Below are positions 24,737-33,019 of a stretch of DNA of 64,000 nucleotides, in pieces (position 1 is the stretch's first letter; the number at the start of each line of letters is the position of its first letter). The position numbers and the translations under genes are program-made. The DNA comes from JALYUA01 sp038239305. Its GTDB lineage: Bacteria; Acidobacteriota; Thermoanaerobaculia; UBA5066; Gp7-AA6. The notes under the pieces were generated by a model. It ran no database searches, was not told where the DNA came from, and was given only the letters and a program-made list of their open reading frames with translations. The DNA lies in contig JBBSEW010000004.1 of assembly GCA_038239305.1 (NCBI GenBank), forward strand, positions 1-64,000, given 5' to 3'.

Positions 24737-27136
24737 TCAGTGCGCGACCGTGCCTCCTTCGGCGGGCTTGGGTTCGGGGGTGAGAGCTGCGGGCGTCGCG
24801 GGAACGCCTTCCAGGGCGACCTTGATGACTTCGTCCATGTTGGAGACGAGGTGGAATTCCATTTCGTTACGGATCTCCGCCGGCAGATCGTCCAGGTCCT
24901 TGTCGTTCTCGGCGCAGAGGATGATGGTCCGGATGCCGGCGCGGTACGCCGCGAGCACCTTGTCCTTGATCCCGCCCACGGGAAGGACCTTTCCGCGCAG
25001 CGTGATCTCGCCCGTCATCGCCACGTCCTTCAGGACGGGGATTTTGGTCACGGCCGAAAAGAGGGAAACCGCCATCGTGATGCCGGCGGAAGGCCCGTCC
25101 TTCGGAATGGCGCCCTCGGGCACGTGGATGTGGATGTCGAATTTCTCGTGGAAGTTCGGATCCGCGTCGTACATCTCCGCCCGGCTGCGGACGTAGGACA
25201 CGCCCGCGCGCGCCGACTCCTGCATGACGTCGCCGAGGGAACCGGTCAGCGTGAGGACGCCCTTGCCCTTCAACAGGCTGGTCTCGATCGACAGGATCTC
25301 GCCGCCCGCTTCGGTCCACGCGAGCCCCGTCGCGATGCCGACCTCGGAAATCTCTCCCTTGCGGCGATTCCGGAACTTCGGCTTTCCGAGGTAGTCGCGG
25401 AGGTTATCCGGAGTGACCAGCACCGGCGTCTCGACCTTCTTCTGCACGATCTTCCGGGCGACCTTGCGGCACACGCTGCCGATCTCGCGCTCGAGGTTTC
25501 GCACGCCCGCCTCCCGCGTGTGGGACGTGATGATCGCCAGGAGTGTGTCGTCGGAGATCTCGATCTGGTCGGGCTTCAGGCCGTTCGCCTCGATCTGCTT
25601 GGAAACGAGAAACTGCCGGGCGATGGCCAGCTTTTCGTTCGGTGTGTAGCCCGACAGCGAAATCACTTCCATCCGGTCCTTCAGGGCCGGCGGAATCGGA
25701 TCGGCAATGTTCGCGGTCGCGATGAACATGACCTTGGACAGGTCGTACTCGACGTCCAGGTAGTGGTCGACGAACGTCGCGTTCTGCTCGGGATCCAGGA
25801 CCTCGAGAAGCGCCGACGCCGGGTCGCCCCGGAAATCCGACGACATCTTGTCCACTTCGTCCAGGAGGAACACGGGGTTGACCGTGCCGGCCTTCTTCAT
25901 CATCTGGATGACCTGTCCGGGGAACGCGCCGATGTAAGTCCGCCGGTGCCCGCGGATCTCCGCCTCGTCGCGGACGCCTCCCAGCGACAGCCGGACGAAC
26001 TTGCGGTTCAGCGAGCGGGCGATCGACTTGGCGAGGGAAGTCTTGCCGACGCCGGGAGGGCCGACGAAGCAGATGATCGATCCCTTCGTCTTCTGCACGA
26101 GCTGGCGCACCGCGAGGAACTCGAGAATGCGCTCCTTGACCTTCTCGAGACCGTAGTGGTCTTCGTTCAGGATCTTCTCCGCGCGCGAGATGTCTTTCGA
26201 CTCGCGGGACGCCTTTCTCCACGGCACGCCGACGAGCCATTCGATGTAGTTGCGCGAAACCGTCGCCTCGGCCGAGACGGGAGGCATCGCTTCCAGGCGG
26301 CGCAGCTCGGTCTCCGTCTTCTCGCGGACTTCCTTCGGCATGCCCGCGGTGGCGACCTTCTTCTTCAGATCGTCCACCTCGTCGGTGCGGTCATCCTTGC
26401 GGCCGAGCTCCTGGTGGATCGCCTTGATCTTCTCGTTGAGGTAGTACTCCTTCTGGGCCTTCTCCATCTGCTTCTTGACCTTGTTGTTGATCCGGCGGTC
26501 GATATTGACCTTTTCGACCTCGATCTCCAGCAGGTCCTGAAGCTTCTGCAGGCGCTCGTACACCGACTCGGCCTCGAGAAGCGTCTGCTTCTCCGGCGTC
26601 GACACCGCGAGATTCGACGCGAGCGTGTCCGCGAACCGCTCCGGATCGTCGATCTTGAGCGACGCCGCGATCCCCTCGAACGCGAGGTGGTGGGAGAGCT
26701 TGGCGTACTGCTCGAACAGGCCGAGCACCTTCGCCATGTAGTCCTTGAGCTCGGACGGCTCGACCGTGCGTTCGACGATCGGCTCGACGACCACGCCGAG
26801 ATGGTCCCGCAACTCCTCGAACGACCGGATGCGGGCGCGGCGAATGCCTTCGACCATCACCTTGATGTGGCCGTTCGGCAGCTTCAGCGACTGGGCGACC
26901 GTCGCCACGACGCCCACCGAGTAGATGTCCTTCGGGGATGGCTCGTCGAGCTGCGGATTCTTCTGGGCGGCGAGAAACAGCCGCTTCGAGGGGGTCGCAA
27001 GCGCCGCCTCGAGGGCGTGGATGGACGACTCCCGGCCGACGACGAACGGCGCCATCATGTGCGGAAACACCACCATGTCCCTCAGGGGAACGAGAGGAAG
27101 AGTTTCCTGAAGCCGGCCCGGGATCTCAGGTTTCAT
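24737..27136 (-). CDS. lon: ATP-dependent protease Lon
   Basis: A 799-residue LonA. The N-terminal substrate domain begins LPLVPLRDMVVFPHMMAPFVVGRE. A coiled linker is followed by the AAA+ module (GPPGVGKTS, FLLDEVDKM) and the Ser-Lys protease domain (PKDGPSAGITM with the catalytic Ser; GKVLPVGGIKDKVLAAYRAG with the Lys). The ATG at 27136 was preferred over an upstream TTG (27166) because it has AAGGA at proper spacing and begins the usual N-terminus. It is downstream of clpX in a proteostasis block. Confidence 0.96.
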   Translation of the reverse strand: MKPEIPGRLQETLPLVPLRDMVVFPHMMAPFVVGRESSIHALEAALATPSKRLFLAAQKNPQLDEPSPKDIYSVGVVATVAQSLKLPNGHIKVMVEGIRRARIRSFEELRDHLGVVVEPIVERTVEPSELKDYMAKVLGLFEQYAKLSHHLAFEGIAASLKIDDPERFADTLASNLAVSTPEKQTLLEAESVYERLQKLQDLLEIEVEKVNIDRRINNKVKKQMEKAQKEYYLNEKIKAIHQELGRKDDRTDEVDDLKKKVATAGMPKEVREKTETELRRLEAMPPVSAEATVSRNYIEWLVGVPWRKASRESKDISRAEKILNEDHYGLEKVKERILEFLAVRQLVQKTKGSIICFVGPPGVGKTSLAKSIARSLNRKFVRLSLGGVRDEAEIRGHRRTYIGAFPGQVIQMMKKAGTVNPVFLLDEVDKMSSDFRGDPASALLEVLDPEQNATFVDHYLDVEYDLSKVMFIATANIADPIPPALKDRMEVISLSGYTPNEKLAIARQFLVSKQIEANGLKPDQIEISDDTLLAIITSHTREAGVRNLEREIGSVCRKVARKIVQKKVETPVLVTPDNLRDYLGKPKFRNRRKGEISEVGIATGLAWTEAGGEILSIETSLLKGKGVLTLTGSLGDVMQESARAGVSYVRSRAEMYDADPNFHEKFDIHIHVPEGAIPKDGPSAGITMAVSLFSAVTKIPVLKDVAMTGEITLRGKVLPVGGIKDKVLAAYRAGIRTIILCAENDKDLDDLPAEIRNEMEFHLVSNMDEVIKVALEGVPATPAALTPEPKPAEGGTVAH

Positions 27137-27215
27137 GGGTTTGGGTCCTTCTGGCCCGCGGCGCAAACCGGGGCGGGCGAACGGGAATCGGATGTCGCGA
27201 GGTGACGAACGCTGA

Positions 27216-27340
27216 CCGCTAGAGACTGAGGCGGAGGCTGAAGCTGAGACGCCACATACTCATATATCTCAAAGCTCAAACTTCAAGGCTCAAGATCGCC
27301 GCGCACGGATCGAAGCTCGAGGCTCGAGGCTCGGGTGAGA
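27216..27340. repeat. Degenerate short repeats between clpX and lon
   Basis: Contains GAGGCTGAAGCTGAGA-type and CAAAGCTCAAACTTCAAGGCTC / GCTCGAGGCTCGAGGCTCG-type imperfect direct repeats of 7-9 bases. There is no coding signal. A promoter for lon is expected here but no convincing hexamers were found. Confidence 0.55.
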
Positions 27341-27375
27341 CTGCACGTCTCGGACGATGGCGCTGGTAAGGAACG

Positions 27376-28620
27376 CTAACCCGCCTTCCGAAGGATCGTG
27401 ATCGGATTGGTCCGCTTCTTGACGACGTCCCGGGTGACGACGCACTCTTCGATGTCGTCGTCCGAGGGAATCTGGTACATCACGTCGAGCATCAGATCCT
27501 CGATGATGATCTTCAGTCCCCGCGCTCCCACGTTGCGCGCGAGAGCCTCTTCCGCGATCGCCTCGATCGCGTCGTCGGAGAAGCGAAGCTGGACGTTCTC
27601 GAATTCGAGCATCGTCTGGTACTGCTTGACCAGCGAGTTTTTCGGTTCTTTCAGGATCTCGACGAGCGCCGCCTGATCGAGCTCCGAGAGCGTCGCGACC
27701 ACCGGCAGGCGGCCGACGAACTCCGGGATCATGCCGAACTTGATCAGGTCCTCCGGGTGGACCTTCTCGAGGAGGGCGCTCTGGCGCTTCTCCTTCTTGG
27801 AAGTGATCTTCGCTCCGAAGCCCATCGTCTTCTCGGTCATCCGGCGGCTGATGATGTCCTCGAGACCGACGAATGCGCCGCCGCAGAGGAAGAGGATGTT
27901 CGTCGTATCGATCTGGATGAATTCCTGGTGCGGATGCTTGCGTCCGCCCTGCGGCGGGACGTTCGCGACTGTGCCTTCCAGTATCTTCAGGAGAGCCTGC
28001 TGCACGCCCTCGCCCGAGACGTCACGAGTGATGGACGGGTTCTCCCCCTTGCGGGCGATCTTGTCCACTTCGTCTATGTAGACGATGCCGCGCTCGGTCT
28101 TTTCCTTGTCGTTGCCGGCCGCCTGGTAGAGCTTGAGGATGATGTTCTCGACATCCTCGCCGACGTACCCCGCTTCGGTCAGCGTCGTGGCGTCCACGAT
28201 GGTGAAGGGGACGGAGAGCAGCTTGGCGAGCGTCTGAGCGAGAAGCGTCTTCCCGGTGCCGGTCGGTCCGATCAGCAGGATGTTCGACTTCTGGAGCTCG
28301 ACGTCGAGCTTGCGGTTCTTCTCGAGGTAGTCGATTCGTTTGTAGTGGTTGTAAACGGCCACGGCGAGCTTTTTCTTCGCCTGGTCCTGGCCGATCACGT
28401 AGCCGTCGAGAAACTCCTTGATCTCCTTGGGCTTCGGGAGCTTCGTCTCGGGCGCCTGGGTTTCGAGTACCCGATCCTCCGCGATGATGTCGAGACAGAT
28501 GTCGACACACTCGTCGCAGATGTAGACCGTGGGACCCGCGATGAGTTTCTTGACGTCCCTCTGGCTCTTGTTGCAGAAGGAGCAGCGCAGGACGTCGCCG
28601 TTTCCGGTTTTTTTCGACAT
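27376..28620 (-). CDS. clpX: ClpX ATPase subunit of ClpXP
   Basis: A 414-residue unfoldase. The N-terminal zinc finger reads C13-x2-C16 and CDEC (35-38). The AAA+ module has LLIGPTGTGKT (Walker A), GIVYIDEVDKIARK (Walker B), the pore loop GYVGEDVE and the sensor region PEFVGRLPVV. IGF-type ClpP docking is represented by MGFGAK. A GGAGGCTG ribosome-binding site precedes the ATG, and TAGAAT (28652-28657) is a likely -10. Confidence 0.97.
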   Translation of the reverse strand: MSKKTGNGDVLRCSFCNKSQRDVKKLIAGPTVYICDECVDICLDIIAEDRVLETQAPETKLPKPKEIKEFLDGYVIGQDQAKKKLAVAVYNHYKRIDYLEKNRKLDVELQKSNILLIGPTGTGKTLLAQTLAKLLSVPFTIVDATTLTEAGYVGEDVENIILKLYQAAGNDKEKTERGIVYIDEVDKIARKGENPSITRDVSGEGVQQALLKILEGTVANVPPQGGRKHPHQEFIQIDTTNILFLCGGAFVGLEDIISRRMTEKTMGFGAKITSKKEKRQSALLEKVHPEDLIKFGMIPEFVGRLPVVATLSELDQAALVEILKEPKNSLVKQYQTMLEFENVQLRFSDDAIEAIAEEALARNVGARGLKIIIEDLMLDVMYQIPSDDDIEECVVTRDVVKKRTNPITILRKAG

Positions 28621-28923
28621 TCAGCCTCCGGCGGGGATGGGAACGATTCTGATTCTAGGCGGCTGTCGGAGGCCCGTCAACGCCTCGATCCAGCCTGATT
28701 TCAATTTAGCACACCCAGCAAGATTAACGCCCGATTTGCAGGAGAATTCCCCGGCCCGAAATCGGTCGCAACGTCATCGGAATCACACACTTGCCAGAGT
28801 TGAGCCCCGGCGCTCGAGGAGACAGGTGACAGAAGTCAGCGCTCTCTGCCTCGGAAGAAGAGGCGGGATGTCACCGGCGAGGGGAACTACGCTCGGATCG
28901 GGAGATGGGTTCCGAGGAGAAAG

Positions 28924-28990
28924 ATCGGGTGATCGGGTGATCGGGTGATCGGGTGATCAATCATGGGAATCGGGTGATCGGAGGATCGGG
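28924..28990. repeat. GATCGGGT 8-base array, copy 2
   Basis: Four complete units, then ATCAATCATGGG, then ATCGGGTGATCGGAGGATCGGG. The order and the closing segment match 12677-12766, so this is a dispersed element with variable unit number. Confidence 0.85.
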
Positions 28991-29035
28991 AAAGGGGAAA
29001 CGGGAAACGGGACATGAAAGGGTCCCCTCACCCTG

Positions 29036-29056
29036 CCCTCTCCCGCCGGGAAAGGG
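29036..29056. repeat. Dispersed CCCTCTCCC hairpin, copy 3
   Basis: CCCTCTCCC-GCC-GGGAAAGGG, one stem mismatch relative to the copies at 111 and 8112. Confidence 0.75.
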
Positions 29057-29089
29057 GGAACGCTCGCCGGGGCGAGAGGAAGGACGTAG

Positions 29090-29728
29090 TTATCCGGCTG
29101 CCTTCAGCGCGACGTCGTCGCGGCGGTGGTAGATCGTGTCCACCAGGCCGTACTTCTTGGCGTCCTCCGCCTCGAGGATGTAGTCGCGGTCCGTGTCCTT
29201 CGAGATCCGCTCGAAGTTCTGCCCCGTGTGTTTCGCGAGGATCTGGTTCAGTCGCTCCCGGACCTTGAGCAGGTCCTTCGCGTGGATCTCGATGTCGGTC
29301 GTCTGGCCCTGAAGGCCGTAGGCGAGCGGCTGATGGATCAGGAACCGGGAGTTCGGGAGCGCGAAGCGCTTGCCGGCGGCGCCCGCCGCCATGAGCACCG
29401 CCGCCATGGACGCCGCCTGACCGATACAGATCGTCGCGACATCCGGCTTGATGTACTGCATGGTGTCGTAGATCGCGAGGCCCGCGGTGATCGATCCGCC
29501 CGGCGAGTTGATGTAGAAAGAGATGTCCTTCTCCGGGTTCTCCGACTCGAGAAAAAGCATCTGGGCGATGATCAGGTTGGCGATCGTGTCGTCGACCGGC
29601 TGGCCCAGGAAAATGACGTTGTCCTTGAGCAGGCGCGAGTAGATGTCGTACGCCCGCTCTCCCCGGCTCGTCTGCTCGATCACCATCGGAACGAGAACCA
29701 TGCCGCCTCCCTCGTATTCTTCTTCCAT
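29090..29728 (-). CDS. clpP: ClpP protease subunit of ClpXP
   Basis: A 212-residue serine peptidase. The catalytic triad is Ser107 in GQAASMA, His132 in FLIHQP and Asp178 in ISKDTD. The N-terminus (MVLVPMVIEQTSRGERAYDIYSRLLKDNVIFLG) matches the mature protein; the preceding 10 residues are short and need not be a propeptide. It lies upstream of clpX and downstream of tig. Confidence 0.97.
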   Translation of the reverse strand: MEEEYEGGGMVLVPMVIEQTSRGERAYDIYSRLLKDNVIFLGQPVDDTIANLIIAQMLFLESENPEKDISFYINSPGGSITAGLAIYDTMQYIKPDVATICIGQAASMAAVLMAAGAAGKRFALPNSRFLIHQPLAYGLQGQTTDIEIHAKDLLKVRERLNQILAKHTGQNFERISKDTDRDYILEAEDAKKYGLVDTIYHRRDDVALKAAG

Positions 29729-29748
29729 GTTCGTGCCCGCGCCCTAGG

Positions 29749-29858
29749 CGGGAAACGGGAAACGGGAAAGGGGAATAGAAAAATTCCTCGCCCCGCCGCC
29801 GCCGCTTCCGCTCATTTCGATTTCCCCTCGTTTCCCGTCTCCCGTTTCCGGTTTTCCG
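29749..29858. repeat. GGGAAAC inverted repeat between tig and clpP, one arm inside tig
   Basis: The left arm 29749-29775 is CGGGAAACGGGAAACGGG followed by GGGGAA. The right arm 29821-29858 is its imperfect reverse complement. The right arm lies within the last codons of tig and encodes its charged tail. Confidence 0.8.
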
Positions 29859-31164
29859 TCTCTCTGCCCGTCCCCGAGGGTAGCACCTGCGCCGCGTCGA
29901 TCAACAGGTCGACCGTCCGGGCCAGCCGCATCTCGTCTCGAAGGGCCTCGAGGCCGTCGCCCTTCGCCATCTGCTCACGGAGCTCCGCCGGGTCGACGCC
30001 ACGACGCGCGGCCGCCTGCCGGAACTCGGCTTCGAGCTCCGTGTCGCTGATGCGGATGTTCTCCCGCCGCGCGATGTCGTCCACCAGGAGGTATTCCTTC
30101 ACGCGGCGGATCGCGCCTTCGCGGGCGTCCGTCCGAAGCCGCTCCCAGTCTGCTTCCTTGGGATCGACGCCGTTCTGCGCGAGATACTGCGCGTAGTCGC
30201 GGAGCGCTCCGGCGATCTCGGAGTCGACGAGGACCTCCGGCGCCGCCACGTCGGTGCGGGAGAGCAGCGCCTCGAGGATCTGATGGCGAAAGTGACGGCG
30301 GCGCTCGGACTCCTTCTCGCGCCGCATCCCCTCGCGGACCTTCTGCCGGAGCCCATCGGCCGTCTCGCCCTCGGCGACCTGCCGCGCGAGCTCGTCGTCC
30401 AGCGCCGGCAGCTTCTTCTCCTTGAGCGCGGCCAGGGTGATCTCGTAGTCGACGGTTTTCCCCTTGAACTCGTCGTTCGGGAAGTCGTCAGCGAACGTCT
30501 TCCGGAACTTCCGCGTCTCGCCGGGAGCCGCACCCCGCAGCGCCTCATTGATCTCCGTCATGGAGTCGGCGTGACCGACCTCGATCGTGACTTTCTCGTC
30601 GCGGAACGTCCGGGGGTTCTGGCCCGGCTCGAGGATCTCGATGAACGATCCCGCGATGTCGGACACGGCGTAGTCCCCATCGGCCGCCGGCCGGCCCTCG
30701 ACAGGATGAAACTCCGCATGCTGCTCGCGGAAACGCTCGAGGACCTTTTCGACCTCCTCGTCGGAGGGCTCGACGGTCATGTCCTCCACGGGGACGTTCC
30801 GATATTCGCCGGGCTCGACCGGAGGCTTGAGGTCGAGCTCCGCCGTGAAACGGATCGGGCCGGGCGGATCCCACGCGAGCGACTCGATCCGCGGCCGGCC
30901 GAGGACGGACAGCTTGCGCTCCTCGACCGCGGACGACAGAGCGTCGGGGAGTACGTGCTCGAGCACGTCGCCGCGGATCTCGTCCGCGAACTTCTTCTGC
31001 ACGACGCCCTCGGGGGCGTGCCCCTTGCGAAAACCCGGGATCGCGGCCTGCTTCGTGTAGGCGCGGGAGACCTCTTTCCACGCCCGCTCGACGTCCTCCG
31101 CCGGGACTTCGATCTCGATGCGCGTCTTCGTCGGCGACTCTTCCTGCACGTTCAAAACGGCCAT
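29812..31164 (-). CDS. tig: Trigger factor
   Basis: A 450-residue ribosome-bound chaperone and prolyl isomerase. The ribosome-binding domain with AIPGFRKGHAP (the GFRxGxxP signature) is followed by a PPIase domain (about 160-245, here with GDYAVSDIAGSF) and the helical C-terminal arms. The last 18 residues (around RETENRKRETGNEGK) are encoded by the GGGAAAC repeat and are not part of the family. TAGACT (31174-31179) lies 9 bases before the ATG with no ribosome-binding site. It heads the tig-clpP-clpX-lon block. Confidence 0.93.
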   Translation of the reverse strand: MAVLNVQEESPTKTRIEIEVPAEDVERAWKEVSRAYTKQAAIPGFRKGHAPEGVVQKKFADEIRGDVLEHVLPDALSSAVEERKLSVLGRPRIESLAWDPPGPIRFTAELDLKPPVEPGEYRNVPVEDMTVEPSDEEVEKVLERFREQHAEFHPVEGRPAADGDYAVSDIAGSFIEILEPGQNPRTFRDEKVTIEVGHADSMTEINEALRGAAPGETRKFRKTFADDFPNDEFKGKTVDYEITLAALKEKKLPALDDELARQVAEGETADGLRQKVREGMRREKESERRRHFRHQILEALLSRTDVAAPEVLVDSEIAGALRDYAQYLAQNGVDPKEADWERLRTDAREGAIRRVKEYLLVDDIARRENIRISDTELEAEFRQAAARRGVDPAELREQMAKGDGLEALRDEMRLARTVDLLIDAAQVLPSGTGRETENRKRETGNEGKSK

Positions 31165-31173
31165 AGGGAGCGC

Positions 31174-31179
31174 AGTCTA
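31174..31179 (-). promoter_or_regulatory. Putative -10 box TAGACT of tig
   Basis: Located 9 bases before the tig ATG and overlapping the stop codon of the upstream subtilisin gene. It matches the leaderless pattern seen at holA and merR. Confidence 0.4.
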
Positions 31180-32763
31180 CTGCGGATTGCGGGGCGCGAC
31201 GACCTTCGCCGGACGCACGGTCCGGGCGGGTCGAACGGGCTCCGTGCGCGCGATCGCCGGAGGAGTAAGAGCCGCCGTGACAGCCGCCGCGACGTCGAGC
31301 CGTCCCCACCCGAAGACGGCGTTCGGAACCTGCGCACCCGGGAACCCGGCGCAATCCTGCGTCGACGTGAGCGGCACCGCCGTTCTCTCCAGGACCGCGA
31401 TCGTCGCCGGGATGTCTCGCGCGAGCGCGGGGACCGCCGACCAGAGAAGCGCGACGGCTCCGGCGACGTGCGGGGTAGCGGCCGAAGTTCCTGAAAAAAC
31501 CTGGTACCCGGCCGGCGACGAGGTGCGGATGTTCACGCCGGGCGCCGAGAGGTCCGGCTTGAGCCGACCCGATCCATCCGCGGTCGCGGGGCCGCGGCTC
31601 GAGAAACTCGCGATGGTGTCCGTGAGCGTCGTGGCTCCAACAGTGAAGGAGGCGGCGTAGAAAGAGGGGACATCGGTGGTGGTGTCGCAGGCGGGACCGG
31701 AATTTCCCGCGGCCACCGCCACGAATATCCCCGCCGACGTCACGTTCTCGATGACGCCGCGCAGCACGTTCGGGTCCGTGCACCCTTCGCTCGTCGGACA
31801 GGCCCAGGAGTTGTTGATCACGTCCGGCGCGAGATCGGGCCGCGGATTCGCGCCGTTGCCGTCCGTCGGAGACAGGAACCACTGGAAGCACTCGGTGTAT
31901 CGCGCGGGCGTGCCGACGTTGCGATCCATGTTGCGGCAGCCGATCCACCGGGCGCCCGGCGCGACGCCGATCGCGTTGCCGGCTCCGTCGTCTCCCACGG
32001 ACACGCCGGCCGTTCCGGTACCGTGACCGTTGTCGTCGCACGGGACGGCGGAGCTCGCGCCACACGGATTCCCGGGGAGCGGGTCGTGGATGGCGTCGTG
32101 CCAGTTGTAGTCGTGGGAAACCGTCCCGCCCGAAACGCCGCGGTAGTGGGGCCGGAGCGCCGGGTGCTCCCATGTGGTTCCGGTGTCCGCGATCGCGATC
32201 ACCATCCCCTGCCCCGTGAATCCGCGGCTCCAGACGTCCGTCGCGCCGATCTTCACGAGATTCGGCTCGGCGCCCTCGACCGCCCGGGTCTCCGCGGCGG
32301 ACTTCTCCTCGGGTGGCGCGGCGGGCACGGCGGAGCGGGCGATGCGCGGATTGGCCGCCACGCTCGAGACCTCGGGCCGCCGGGAAATCTCTTCCGCCAG
32401 CGCGGAAGTGCCTTCGACCTCCACCATGTTGACGAGAAAGAAGGAGCGATAGGGAACGCCCGCCTCGCTCAGCCGGGCCAGGAGCGGAGCCTGGGATGTC
32501 TCCGCCCGGGCGACGAGCGCCTCGCGCACGAAACGGATCCGCGCGGTCCGGTCGGCGATCGCGGAAGCCCCCGACAGGTCCGCGTCGTCCCGCAGCACCA
32601 CGAGAAAGGACTCGGACGCCCCGGGGTCGCTGCCGGCGAAGATCCGCGGATCGACGGGAGCCGGTGCCGCCAGCAGGAAAGCCGAGGCGCCCGGGAAGAG
32701 AGCGAAGGCGAGCACCCGCGCGAACGCGGAGCCTCCGGGCAGAGGAAACGAAGGGAAGTGCAC
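31177..32763 (-). CDS. Secreted S8 subtilisin-like serine protease
   Basis: A 528-residue secreted protease. It has a signal peptide (about 13-40), an inhibitor-I9-like propeptide (around SESFLVVLRDDADLSG), then the catalytic triad Asp in IADTGTTWEHP, His in DDNGHGTGTAG and Ser in FSGTSAATPHVAG; the oxyanion Asn is in AAGNSG. The GTG at 32763 was chosen because it starts the signal peptide; the frame upstream translates the AGGGATCG tandem repeat. The C-terminal tail PVRPARTVRPAKVVAPRNP resembles the basic Pro/Arg tails of the two beta-propeller proteins. Confidence 0.9.
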   Translation of the reverse strand: MHFPSFPLPGGSAFARVLAFALFPGASAFLLAAPAPVDPRIFAGSDPGASESFLVVLRDDADLSGASAIADRTARIRFVREALVARAETSQAPLLARLSEAGVPYRSFFLVNMVEVEGTSALAEEISRRPEVSSVAANPRIARSAVPAAPPEEKSAAETRAVEGAEPNLVKIGATDVWSRGFTGQGMVIAIADTGTTWEHPALRPHYRGVSGGTVSHDYNWHDAIHDPLPGNPCGASSAVPCDDNGHGTGTAGVSVGDDGAGNAIGVAPGARWIGCRNMDRNVGTPARYTECFQWFLSPTDGNGANPRPDLAPDVINNSWACPTSEGCTDPNVLRGVIENVTSAGIFVAVAAGNSGPACDTTTDVPSFYAASFTVGATTLTDTIASFSSRGPATADGSGRLKPDLSAPGVNIRTSSPAGYQVFSGTSAATPHVAGAVALLWSAVPALARDIPATIAVLERTAVPLTSTQDCAGFPGAQVPNAVFGWGRLDVAAAVTAALTPPAIARTEPVRPARTVRPAKVVAPRNPQ

Positions 32764-32782
32764 CGGGCTACTGTAAGCCTTG

Positions 32783-32838
32783 AGGGATTGAGGGATTGAG
32801 GGATCGAGGGATCGAGGGATCGAGGGATCGAGGGATTG
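32783..32838. repeat. 8-base tandem repeat AGGGAT(C/T)G
   Basis: Seven head-to-tail copies just upstream of the subtilisin start. On the minus strand it reads in frame as repeated SLDPSIP-like peptides, but this is outside the mature gene. Confidence 0.85.
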
Positions 32839-32975
32839 TGAGCCTTGGGGGGATGTCAGTCGCGAGGGCGGACCCGGCCCTGTCCGATCTTCGATCTGCA
32901 ATCGACCTCTGCAGAAGCGACGGAAGTCCAGACGACTGACAAACGGACAACCGGCACTCACAACGGGAAGGCCGA

Positions 32976-33018
32976 AGCGGAAGGCAGAAAGCAGAAAGCA
33001 GAAAGCGGAGGGCGGAAA
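32976..33018. repeat. 7-base tandem repeat AGAAAGC
   Basis: About five imperfect copies of GCAGAAA/GCGGAGG next to the 3' end of the TMTC-like gene. Confidence 0.65.
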
Positions 33019-33019
33019 A

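Larger units (their letters stand above)
28621..29089. other. 469-base gap between clpP and clpX with stacked repeats
   Basis: Reading toward clpX it holds the clpX -10 and an AT-richer patch (28702-28740) that may be a promoter. The rest is repeats: a GATCGGGT array (28924-28990), GGGAAAC units (28990-29012) and the CCCTCTCCC hairpin (29036-29056). No protein-coding signal is seen. Confidence 0.55.

Noticed and set aside
24740..27205. 821-codon open frame on the plus strand opposite lon
   Set aside because: It is a shadow of lon: Asp/Arg/Leu-rich composition follows the antisense of the lon codons, and Lon is unmistakable.
28700..28740. CIRCE-like heat-shock operator (TTAGCAC) upstream of clpX
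   Set aside because: Only one half-site is present, with no GAGTGCTAA partner at the right distance.
32764..32961. Upstream extension of the subtilisin (peptide repeats SLDPSIP)
   Set aside because: It is translation of the AGGGATCG tandem repeat; the signal peptide begins at the GTG 32763.
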